Both the position numbers and the translations under genes were made by a program. DNA of 10,050 nt from Bacteroidales bacterium. Its GTDB lineage: Bacteria; Bacteroidota; Bacteroidia; Bacteroidales; UBA932. Of this stretch, positions 1 through 6,368 are shown piece after piece (the first letter of the stretch is position 1; every line of letters starts with the position of its first letter). The stretch covers positions 1 to 10,050 of the forward strand of contig JABUTQ010000142.1 of the NCBI GenBank assembly GCA_021443605.1, read 5' to 3'. The notes beneath the pieces were generated by a model. That model was not told where the DNA came from and did not search any database. It saw only the letters and a list, made by a program, of their open reading frames with translations.

Positions 1-8
1 TATAGGAT

Positions 9-1484
9 ATGGTTGAAACAATTTTGATGATTGGCTCCATCTTTCTGCTGATAGCGATATCAATCAGCCGACTCAGCGGAAAATTCGGTGTCCCCGTGCT
101 GTTTTTCTTTCTCATTGTAGGTATGTTTTTCGGGAAAGGAGGATTCGGCCTTGGGGTTCACGTCACAGACTTGAAAGTTGCCCAATCGGTGGGAATGATT
201 GCATTGAGTATCATCCTCTTTGCGGGTGGTCTCGGCACAAAATTCTCTGATGTGAAACCGGTTATTACTCCCGGTGTGTTTCTCGCGACATTCGGCGTGA
301 TGATTACGGCGGGAGTTACAGGAGTGTTCATCTATTATCTCACCCAATCGGCATTCTCGGCGGTTACATTCTCGCTTCCGGTCTCTCTCCTGCTTGCATC
401 AACGATGGCGTCAACGGACTCGGCATCCGTGTTTAATGTGTTAAGGACCAGAAATATAGGACTCAAGAACAACCTTCAGCCAATGCTTGAGCTGGAGAGC
501 GGTTCAAACGACCCGATGGCATATTTGCTCACAATCTTGATGATAGACATCTCGATGAAGACTCAGACGGACTTGAGCCCATGGAACATCACTTCGCACG
601 TTTTGTCGGAATTGGTGCTCGGTGTGGCTATCGGAGCGATGATGGGAAAAGTTGCAACTCTCTTCGCCAATAAAATCCGCTTGTCCAACTCTTCCCTCAG
701 TTCATTGCAGATGTTGGCAACCGTCTTCCTTACGTACACCCTTACGGTAAACCTTGGAGGAAACGGCTATCTTGCAGTATATCTGGCAGGTATCGTTGTG
801 GGAAACAACAAGATAAAATACAAGCTCGAGATTTCACTCTTTATGGACGGTGTCACATGGCTGATGCAAATCGTGATGTTCGTGATTCTCGGATTCCTGG
901 TAAATCCGCGCGACCTGATACTTGTTGCACCGGTAGGTCTGCTCATCGGGCTGTTCGTAATGTGTATCGGAAGACCTTTCGCGGTGTTTGCATGTCTTTG
1001 GCCGTTTGACAAAATCAAGTGGAAGGATAAACTTTTCATCTCCTGGGTGGGACTTCGTGGTGCCGTGCCTATCCTCTTTGCCACATACCCCATCGTTAAA
1101 GGAGTTGAAGGGGCGGATATGATATTCAACATAGTGTTCTTCATCACGCTTCTGTCCCTCGCATTCCAGGGTACTACAATTCCCTTGGTAGCAGAGAAGC
1201 TTGGTCTTGTGCAGAAGACAGTCAAGCACGGCAATAACGATTTCGGCATTCTTTTCCCGGAAGATCTTGAAACAGAGCTCTATGATATGTCTGTAACCAA
1301 AGAGATGCTTGAAAAAGGACACTCTTTGAAGGATATCGAATTGGAAAACGGATCGCTTGTGATTCTTGTGAAAAGAGGCGGTAAATTTATGGTTCCTAAC
1401 GGAAATCTTGACATTCACGAAGAAGACAAGCTGCTGGTAATCCACGAGACCATTGGCAACGACAACACTCCCTTTTTCAAATAG
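9..1484 (+). CDS. K+/H+ antiporter, CPA1 family (NhaP2/CvrA-like) with RCK_C domain
   Basis: This is a 491-residue integral membrane protein that probably exchanges cytoplasmic K+ (or Na+) for protons. The first ~395 residues are a series of hydrophobic helices typical of the Na_H_exchanger family. Visible CPA1-type signatures are STD at 135-137, ESGSNDP at 163-169 (the Asn167-Asp168 pair lies at the expected ion-binding site) and GLRGAVPI at 348-355. A soluble tail from about 420 to 481, with a VILVKRGGKF strand and an EEDKLLVIHE end, looks like a TrkA-C (RCK_C) regulatory domain, which separates NhaP2/CvrA-like exchangers from plain NhaP. E. coli CvrA is longer (about 578 residues) and carries an extra C-terminal domain not present here. 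The ATG at base 9 is the first possible start because an in-frame TAG lies at 3-5. The next gene starts 24 bases after the stop on the same strand, suggesting co-transcription. Family assignment is firm; the preferred cation is inference. Confidence 0.9.
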   Translation: MVETILMIGSIFLLIAISISRLSGKFGVPVLFFFLIVGMFFGKGGFGLGVHVTDLKVAQSVGMIALSIILFAGGLGTKFSDVKPVITPGVFLATFGVMITAGVTGVFIYYLTQSAFSAVTFSLPVSLLLASTMASTDSASVFNVLRTRNIGLKNNLQPMLELESGSNDPMAYLLTILMIDISMKTQTDLSPWNITSHVLSELVLGVAIGAMMGKVATLFANKIRLSNSSLSSLQMLATVFLTYTLTVNLGGNGYLAVYLAGIVVGNNKIKYKLEISLFMDGVTWLMQIVMFVILGFLVNPRDLILVAPVGLLIGLFVMCIGRPFAVFACLWPFDKIKWKDKLFISWVGLRGAVPILFATYPIVKGVEGADMIFNIVFFITLLSLAFQGTTIPLVAEKLGLVQKTVKHGNNDFGILFPEDLETELYDMSVTKEMLEKGHSLKDIELENGSLVILVKRGGKFMVPNGNLDIHEEDKLLVIHETIGNDNTPFFK

Positions 1485-1508
1485 AACGGTTTAAACTATA
1501 CAAGCCGT

Positions 1509-2447
1509 ATGGACATCAGGTCAAAAGCGAGCCGAATTGGCGAAAGTCTGAAGACTTACAAATTTTGGAAGGAATTTATCGTGATAACGTTCGCAATGAC
1601 AATTTCTGCGGCTTCAATTTATTATTTCCTCCTTCCCGGCAAGATTGTTCTCGGAAGCATTTCCGGTCTGTGCATCGTCATTGGCGATCTTCTTGCAAAG
1701 GTCGGCATAGTAATGAAAGTATCTACCATAGTATTGATAATCAATATTTTGCTGCTTATTCTGGCATATCTTATTCTCGGCTCCGAGTTTGGTATCAAGA
1801 CTGCATACGCATCGTTGATACTCGGTCCGTTGATGAATTTATGTGAAATTGTCTGCCCTTACGAGAATTTGATAGAAGCGGGCAACACAAGCATAATGGG
1901 AGACATCTGGCTGGATATGCTGGGATTCATCCTAATAGTAAGCATTGCCCAATCTATATTGTTTAATATCAATGCTTCCACGGGGGGGCTTGATATCATT
2001 GCTAAGATTCTGAACAAATATTTCCATACCGAAATTGGGGCATCTGTCACGGTTGCCGGGCTAATTACTTGCTGCACAGCCTTTTTCATACATCTCCCGA
2101 GGTTGGTGATAATCGGATTGATTGGCACTTGGCTCAACGGAGTGGTCATAGATTATTTTATGACGACACTCACAAAGAAAAAAAGGGTCTGTATCATTGC
2201 CCGCAATTACGAGCAAATCAGAGATTATATCATAAAGAATATCAAACGCGGATGCAGCCTGTATGAGTTAACAGGTGGTTACAGCGGAGAGAAAAAAGTT
2301 GAGATTCAGGCACTTCTAACAATAGACGAGTTTGCCAAACTGATGGAGTATGTCCGTGATAATCACAAGGATGCATTCATTACGGCAGGCAATGTGAGTG
2401 AGGTCTATGGTATTTGGTCGGAAAAACGCAAAATCGGAAAGCACTAA
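1509..2447 (+). CDS. YitT family membrane protein with C-terminal DUF2179 domain
   Basis: This 312-residue protein has a membrane part of about five or six hydrophobic segments (roughly residues 22-220) and a soluble C-terminal domain (about 225-305). The family hallmark ASTGGLDIIAKIL is at 156-168. The tail shows the DUF2179 pattern: RGCSLYELTGGYSG at 247-260, a strand ending in LLTIDEF, then DAFITAGNVSEVYG at 288-301. Family length is usually 280-310 residues, so the gene looks complete. The biochemical role of YitT proteins is not established; the C-terminal domain resembles small ligand-binding regulatory domains, so transport is only a guess. The gene lies 24 bases behind the antiporter gene and probably shares its transcript. 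Its TAA stop falls inside the first copy of the downstream repeat (2444-2478). No Shine-Dalgarno motif precedes the ATG, which is normal for Bacteroidota. Confidence 0.88.
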   Translation: MDIRSKASRIGESLKTYKFWKEFIVITFAMTISAASIYYFLLPGKIVLGSISGLCIVIGDLLAKVGIVMKVSTIVLIINILLLILAYLILGSEFGIKTAYASLILGPLMNLCEIVCPYENLIEAGNTSIMGDIWLDMLGFILIVSIAQSILFNINASTGGLDIIAKILNKYFHTEIGASVTVAGLITCCTAFFIHLPRLVIIGLIGTWLNGVVIDYFMTTLTKKKRVCIIARNYEQIRDYIIKNIKRGCSLYELTGGYSGEKKVEIQALLTIDEFAKLMEYVRDNHKDAFITAGNVSEVYGIWSEKRKIGKH

Positions 2448-2478
2448 TCGGTGAGATCCTTCGCTTCGCTCAAGATGA
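2444..2478 (+). repeat. Intergenic repeat, copy 1 (direct)
   Basis: This 35-base unit begins CTAATCGGTGAGATCC and continues CTTCGCTTCGCTCA. It matches copy 3 (2527-2561) at 34 of 35 positions; the difference is A here versus G at 2473. The TAA stop codon of the YitT-family gene (2445-2447) is part of the repeat. The unit can fold into a short stem (2456-2460 with 2472-2476) with one C/A mismatch. The core resembles a GAGATYCTTCGCTTCGCTCAGRATGAC-type intergenic motif that I recall from many bacterial genomes; that recollection is not checked here. Confidence 0.85.
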
Positions 2479-2484
2479 TGAGTT

Positions 2485-2515
2485 GTCATTCTGAGGGCTT
2501 AGCCCGAAGAATCTC
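2485..2515 (-). repeat. Intergenic repeat, copy 2 (inverted, variant core)
   Basis: Read on the minus strand, this copy starts GAGATTCTTCG and ends CTCAGAATGAC, so it is a diverged inverted relative of the flanking copies. Its core is replaced by a perfect GGGC/GCCC hairpin. The whole copy is a symmetric hairpin (2488-2512): an ATTCT/AGAAT outer stem, a GA/GA internal loop, a GGGC/GCCC inner stem and a TTA loop. Relative to copy 3, one outer-stem pair has changed on both sides (C-G to T-A), which keeps the stem intact. Confidence 0.8.
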
Positions 2516-2526
2516 CACGAATAACG

Positions 2527-2561
2527 CTAATCGGTGAGATCCTTCGCTTCGCTCAGGATGA
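2527..2561 (+). repeat. Intergenic repeat, copy 3 (direct); possible weak terminator for the + strand genes
   Basis: This is the second direct copy, offset 83 bases from copy 1. It forms a perfect 5-bp stem ATCCT/AGGAT (2539-2543 with 2555-2559) around an 11-base loop, followed three bases later by TTTTGTTT (2563-2570). That arrangement could end transcription coming from the YitT-family gene, but the stem is short. It can also pair with copy 2 (CGAAGAATCTC at 2505-2515 against GAGATCCTTCG at 2536-2546, one mismatch) into a larger hairpin that could act on transcripts from either side. No T-tract is seen for the atp direction. Confidence 0.7.
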
Positions 2562-2592
2562 CTTTTGTTTAAGGGGGCGGCTTTGTTAAATG

Positions 2593-3459
2593 CTATTTCT
2601 GGGCTCCGTTTGAGATATCGGTGAGTTCTTCGGTGATTGCCGTCTGGCGCTGTTTGTTGTAAGTGAGCCTCAACTCTTCGAGAATCTCCTTGGCGTTGTC
2701 AGTTGCGGTCTGCATAGCTATCATTCTGGCAGAATGTTCAGAAGCGTTGCTGCTCAAAAACGAATCATACAGCATTGTGGACATCGTGTAGGGAAGCAAA
2801 TGCTCGATAATTTCCACAGCAGAGGGTTCCAGGATATAATCTTCGTCCAAAGTGGCTCCCCCTTTGATATTGTTTGTATCAAAGGGCAGAAACACAGATG
2901 ATTGGACAGATTGGCTGCTCATTGACTTGAATCTCGTATAAACAATCTTCACTTCATCCGTCTCCCCTTTTGCAAAAGCGTCCATAAGGGAACGGGCAAG
3001 TTCGGCCAACTCGCCATAAGTGCATTTTTCTGCACTGTGACGATAAGTCATCACTCTTGATACTCCGCTGATTTTTTCAGATGCACGGGCAACCTTCTCT
3101 CCTATCGGAATAATCTCAATTTGCGACACGCCTTTGGATTGATACTCCGTAATTGTCTTATTCAGAGCTTTTATAACATTCCCGTTATAGCTACCGCAAA
3201 GCGAACTATTGGAAGAAATGACTATAATAGTGACCTTGCTGATTTTGTCGTGCGCTTGTGTTAAAGGCATAGAAATCTGCTTCCCGGCAATAAGGCTGCC
3301 GAGAATGTTGGATAACGACTCCATATATCTGTTGAGCGAAACGGTGGCGGTTTGCACCTTGCGAAGTTTGGAAGATGCAACCAACTTCATCGCTGAAGTA
3401 ATCTTCAGCGTGCTGCTTACAGATGCAATACGGGTCTTTATCTCTTTTAACGATGCCAT
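2593..3459 (-). CDS. atpG: F1Fo ATP synthase subunit gamma
   Basis: The gamma subunit is the rotating central shaft of F1, coupling c-ring rotation to conformational changes in the alpha/beta hexamer. The 288-residue length is normal. The N-terminal helix shows the family pattern MASLKEIKTRIASV followed by KITSAMKLVASSKLRKVQ (19-36). The C-terminal helix ends with ITEELTDISNGAQK (275-288), which fits the gamma-subunit signature (I-T-x-E-x2-[DE]-x3-G-A). It is the last gene of the operon, 7 bases after atpA, and is followed by the repeat-rich gap shared with the convergent YitT-family gene. Start and stop are unambiguous. No odd residues were noticed. Confidence 0.97.
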   Translation of the reverse strand: MASLKEIKTRIASVSSTLKITSAMKLVASSKLRKVQTATVSLNRYMESLSNILGSLIAGKQISMPLTQAHDKISKVTIIVISSNSSLCGSYNGNVIKALNKTITEYQSKGVSQIEIIPIGEKVARASEKISGVSRVMTYRHSAEKCTYGELAELARSLMDAFAKGETDEVKIVYTRFKSMSSQSVQSSVFLPFDTNNIKGGATLDEDYILEPSAVEIIEHLLPYTMSTMLYDSFLSSNASEHSARMIAMQTATDNAKEILEELRLTYNKQRQTAITEELTDISNGAQK

Positions 3460-3466
3460 TATTCTT

Positions 3467-5044
3467 TTACTTCAAGGATTCACAAATTGTTGCAGCTTCT
3501 TTGCGTATAGTATCTTCAACTTCCGGAGTGATGCCGGATGTGGTGATTTTCTCAAACACGTCTGTGTTGGAAAGGTTGGCAATGAGAAGTTTCTCAAACT
3601 CGGGCACTTTGCTTATCTCAATATCCTTCATCAAACCATTCGTGCCACAATAGAGGACGGCAATTTGATGAGCTACGGGAACAGGTGAATATTGGGGCTG
3701 GATGAGTAGCTTGGTGTTTTTGCGCCCTTTGTCAAGTGTGTGAAGCGTCACTGGATCCATATCGCTGCTATATTTGCTGAACGCCTCAAGTTCACGATAT
3801 TGCGCCTGATTGATTTTCAAAGTACCTGCCACCTTTTTCATAGCCTTGATCTGGGCGTTTCCACCTACGCGGGATACCGAGATACCTACGTCGATTGCAG
3901 GTCTGTTACCCTGGTTGAACAGGTTGGTGTCGAGGAATATCTGGCCGTCTGTAATAGAAATCACATTGGTGGGGATATATGCGGAAACGTCACCGGCCTG
4001 AGTCTCGATGATAGGAAGTGCTGTGAGAGATCCACCACCCTTAACATATCCCTTCAATGCAGGAGGAAGGTCATTCATCTGCTCTGCAACTTCTTGTTGG
4101 TCAATGATTTTTGCAGCTCTTTCGAGAAGACGGCTGTGAAGATAGAATATATCGCCCGGATATGCCTCACGCCCGGACGGACGGCGAAGAATCAGCGACA
4201 CTTCACGATATGCAACCGCCTGTTTTGAAAGGTCGTCATAAATTACAAGGGCATCTCGGCCGGTATCTCTGATAAACTCTCCGACAGCAGCTCCTGCAAA
4301 TGGTGCAAAGTATTGGAGAGCAGCTGAATCGGCGGCGGTGGCAGCGATGACTACCGTGTAATCCATCGCTTTGTGTTCCCTAAGGGTATTCACGATTGTG
4401 GCAACTGTGGATGCCTTCTGACCTACAGCGACATATATGCAGTATACCGGATTTCCCGCCTCGAAATTGCTTCTTTGATTGATGATTGTATCGATGGCAA
4501 TAGCTGTTTTTCCGGTCTGGCGGTCTCCGATGATAAGCTCACGCTGACCTCTTCCGATGGGGATCATTGCATCCACTGCCTTGAGACCCGTCTGAAGCGG
4601 AGTATCGACCGGCTGGCGGAAGATGACACCGGGGGCCTTCCTCTCAAGAGGCATCTCAATCGCCTCGCCTTCGATGGGGCCCGCTCCGTCCAATGCTTCT
4701 CCAAGAGGATTGATAACCCTGCCTACCATCCCTTCGCGCACGAGAATGGAAGCCGTACGGCCTGTCCTCTTCACGATATCGCCTTCCTTCACCAAATCGG
4801 CCTGGCCAAGCAAAACGGCGCCGACATTGTCCTCCTCGAGGTTCATCACGACAGCCTTTTCTCCGTTTTCAAATTCAATCAACTCATTGGCTTCCACATT
4901 CTTGAGACCATAGATGCGAACAACTCCGTCGCTCGCGGTCAGGACTATGCCCACCTCTTCAAACTTGGCGGAAATATCCACACCTTTAAGTTCATCAATC
5001 AATACGGAAGATACTTCAGATGGCTTTATATTGTCACTGTTCAT
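3467..5044 (-). CDS. atpA: F1Fo ATP synthase subunit alpha
   Basis: Alpha is the non-catalytic nucleotide-binding subunit of the F1 hexamer. In its 525 residues the order is an N-terminal beta-barrel (about 25-95), the nucleotide-binding domain with Walker A GDRQTGKT at 173-180 and a VIYDDLSK Walker B region (267-274), then the C-terminal helical domain. The alpha/beta signature PAIDVGISVS is at 382-391, followed directly by Arg392, which corresponds to the E. coli arginine finger Arg376 that completes the beta catalytic site. Between ERA (308-310) and GSLTALP (338-344) the segment is about seven residues longer than I recall for E. coli. The gene starts 3 bases after atpH and sits 7 bases before atpG. 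Confidence 0.98.
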   Translation of the reverse strand: MNSDNIKPSEVSSVLIDELKGVDISAKFEEVGIVLTASDGVVRIYGLKNVEANELIEFENGEKAVVMNLEEDNVGAVLLGQADLVKEGDIVKRTGRTASILVREGMVGRVINPLGEALDGAGPIEGEAIEMPLERKAPGVIFRQPVDTPLQTGLKAVDAMIPIGRGQRELIIGDRQTGKTAIAIDTIINQRSNFEAGNPVYCIYVAVGQKASTVATIVNTLREHKAMDYTVVIAATAADSAALQYFAPFAGAAVGEFIRDTGRDALVIYDDLSKQAVAYREVSLILRRPSGREAYPGDIFYLHSRLLERAAKIIDQQEVAEQMNDLPPALKGYVKGGGSLTALPIIETQAGDVSAYIPTNVISITDGQIFLDTNLFNQGNRPAIDVGISVSRVGGNAQIKAMKKVAGTLKINQAQYRELEAFSKYSSDMDPVTLHTLDKGRKNTKLLIQPQYSPVPVAHQIAVLYCGTNGLMKDIEISKVPEFEKLLIANLSNTDVFEKITTSGITPEVEDTIRKEAATICESLK

Positions 5045-5047
5045 TTT

Positions 5048-5605
5048 TTATACAATTCTGTTGTTTTTTCTTTCAAATGCCTTTTCAATGCGTTTCAATG
5101 CTCTCTTTACACTCACGTCAAGTTGATATCCTTCGTGCCTAAGGATAAAACCGCCTATGATGTCGGGCTGGCATTCGTTGAATATGTTTACGCCATAACC
5201 CGTTTTTTCTTCAATCAAAGCTTTCATCCCTTCAGATACGGCGGGATCGGGCTCCGCTGCGGTAATCAAGATAACGTCGAGAATCTTTCTGTCTTCTTTA
5301 TATATGAAGGCGAATGCATTGATAATCTCAATCAGATGATTCTCTCTGCCTTTTTTCAAAATGAGAGATATGAAGCGGGAAAGTGAATCCGAGCGATTAC
5401 CTTTTTCCGCTATCATTGCAGTTATCTTCTCAGCTTTTTCACTATAGGTGACCACGGGGAGAGAAAGATACTCCATAAATGAGCTGTCTGAACACAACTG
5501 CTTGAGAATCAAGATACCATCGTAAGCACTATCCGTATCCCCCATTTGTGAGGAATATTCAAACAATGCTTTCGCATATCTTCTGGCTATCAATCCACCG
5601 TACAT
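5048..5605 (-). CDS. atpH: F1Fo ATP synthase subunit delta (OSCP homologue)
   Basis: Delta caps the F1 hexamer and ties it to the peripheral stalk (the b dimer). The 185 residues fit the family (about 175-185). The N-terminal helical domain opens with RYAKALFE (9-16), the usual start of delta/OSCP proteins. The C-terminal part carries the conserved PDIIGGFILR (147-156) and ends in a basic helix with KRALKRIEKAFERK (167-180). Sequence conservation between lineages is low for this subunit, so the identification rests on these two motifs plus position between atpF and atpA. It starts one base after the atpF stop and ends 3 bases before atpA, implying translational coupling. Confidence 0.95.
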   Translation of the reverse strand: MYGGLIARRYAKALFEYSSQMGDTDSAYDGILILKQLCSDSSFMEYLSLPVVTYSEKAEKITAMIAEKGNRSDSLSRFISLILKKGRENHLIEIINAFAFIYKEDRKILDVILITAAEPDPAVSEGMKALIEEKTGYGVNIFNECQPDIIGGFILRHEGYQLDVSVKRALKRIEKAFERKNNRIV

Positions 5606-5606
5606 A

Positions 5607-6101
5607 TTATTCCGCCGTTATCTCTTTCATCAAGGTTTCTGAGAGTTTCCTTCGAGACTCCTTGTCACTGAGTGAACCTCGTAATATCTTTTCGGCCACT
5701 TCAACTGCAAGCATAGCCAATTCACTCTTAGCGGCTTTTACCATATCCTCCTTCTCCACAAGAGCCTGTGCCTTGGCTGTTGAGATTATCTCCGCAGCCT
5801 GCTTCTTGGCTTCGTTTCTTGCTTCAACAATCATCTTTTCCCGTTGCTCGGCGGCATCCTTCAAGATGGATACCCTTTCGCTTTGGGCTGCAGCGACAAT
5901 TGCCTCACTGTCACCTTTGAGACTGACCAATTGTTTTTCAGCCTCTTTGGCAGCATCCAAGGAGGAATCGATGTAATCCTTGCGTTTCTGCATCGAATTC
6001 AGGATAATCGGAAAACCAATTTTCGCGAGTATGAAGAAAACGACGAGAAACGCCAGAGTCATCCAAATCAGAAGACCGGATTCAGGTGCCAGCAATCCCA
6101 T
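5607..6101 (-). CDS. atpF: F1Fo ATP synthase subunit b
   Basis: Subunit b forms the dimeric peripheral stalk that stops the alpha/beta hexamer from turning. The 164-residue protein has one N-terminal membrane helix (about 9-32, LLIWMTLAFLVVFFILA and following) and then a long, highly charged, Ala/Glu/Lys-rich helix (about 38-140) expected to form the right-handed coiled coil. A short C-terminal segment (SLSDKESRRKLSETLMKEI) would meet delta. Only one b-type gene is present, so the stalk is probably a b homodimer and not a b/b' pair. The start MGLLAPESGLLIWM matches the usual Bacteroidota b-subunit opening as I recall it. Spacing is 7 bases after atpE and 1 base before atpH. Confidence 0.95.
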   Translation of the reverse strand: MGLLAPESGLLIWMTLAFLVVFFILAKIGFPIILNSMQKRKDYIDSSLDAAKEAEKQLVSLKGDSEAIVAAAQSERVSILKDAAEQREKMIVEARNEAKKQAAEIISTAKAQALVEKEDMVKAAKSELAMLAVEVAEKILRGSLSDKESRRKLSETLMKEITAE

Positions 6102-6108
6102 GGTGCGA

Positions 6109-6333
6109 TTACTTTAGAGCCATAAAGCAGACTACGACTGCAAAAAGTGCAACACCTTCGATAAGCGCAGCAACAATAATCATTGAGGTACGAATCTTTC
6201 CTGCAGATTCGGGCTGACGTGCGATGGACTCCATAGCCGAGCTACCTATTTTACCGATACCGAGTGCTGCTCCTACAACTGCGATTCCAGCTCCGATTGC
6301 TGCTCCTAATGTTCCTAATGTACTTAAATCCAT
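6109..6333 (-). CDS. atpE: F1Fo ATP synthase subunit c (proton type)
   Basis: Subunit c is the small hairpin protein that forms the rotor ring of Fo. At 74 residues it has helix 1 (about 7-33) with a glycine-rich GAGIAVVGAALGIGKIG stretch, the polar loop ARQPE (38-42) that contacts gamma and epsilon, and helix 2 (about 50-72) with the ion-carrying carboxylate Glu59 in AALIEGVALF. Sodium-type rings add a Gln in helix 1 (Gln32 in Ilyobacter tartaricus) and a Ser/Thr after the Glu. Aligned through the RQP loop, the matching positions here are Ile26 and Gly60, so the ring should carry protons. The gene has a 35-base A/T-rich leader, unlike the tight spacing elsewhere in the operon, consistent with the high copy number of this subunit. 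Confidence 0.97.
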   Translation of the reverse strand: MDLSTLGTLGAAIGAGIAVVGAALGIGKIGSSAMESIARQPESAGKIRTSMIIVAALIEGVALFAVVVCFMALK

Positions 6334-6368
6334 AATGTTATAGTTTTTTAAAGTTTATTATCTGTTAT
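6334..6368 (-). promoter_or_regulatory. A/T-rich leader of atpE (possible translation enhancer)
   Basis: The atpB-atpE gap is 35 bases, about 85 percent A/T, with ACTTTAAAAAACTATAAC shortly before the atpE start. Every other junction of the operon is 7 bases or less, or overlaps. No Shine-Dalgarno sequence is present. Unstructured A/U-rich leaders favour initiation in Bacteroidota, and c is needed in many copies per enzyme, so an enhancer role is a reasonable inference. No TAnnTTTG box is visible within it, so an internal promoter is less likely. Confidence 0.45.

Noticed and set aside
834..1445. Open frame of 203 codons on the - strand inside the antiporter gene
   Set aside because: Fully overlaps a well-supported membrane protein gene; the translation is rich in His, Cys and charged residues as expected from reverse-frame reading of hydrophobic codons.
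9..2447. Antiporter plus YitT gene as a novel two-component transport system
   Set aside because: Both families are widespread and the adjacency alone does not show joint function; simple co-transcription explains the 24-base gap.
2444..2561. CRISPR-like array from the repeated units
   Set aside because: Only three units, one inverted and diverged, with no regular spacers and no cas genes nearby.
4373..5386. Long open frame (337 codons) on the + strand opposite atpA and atpH
   Set aside because: It is antisense to two certain genes, has no recognisable domain and its composition follows the complement of the coding strand; a shadow frame.
6109..6333. Possible sodium-driven ATP synthase
   Set aside because: The c subunit has Ile26 and Gly60 where sodium-type rings have Gln and Ser/Thr, so proton coupling is the better reading.
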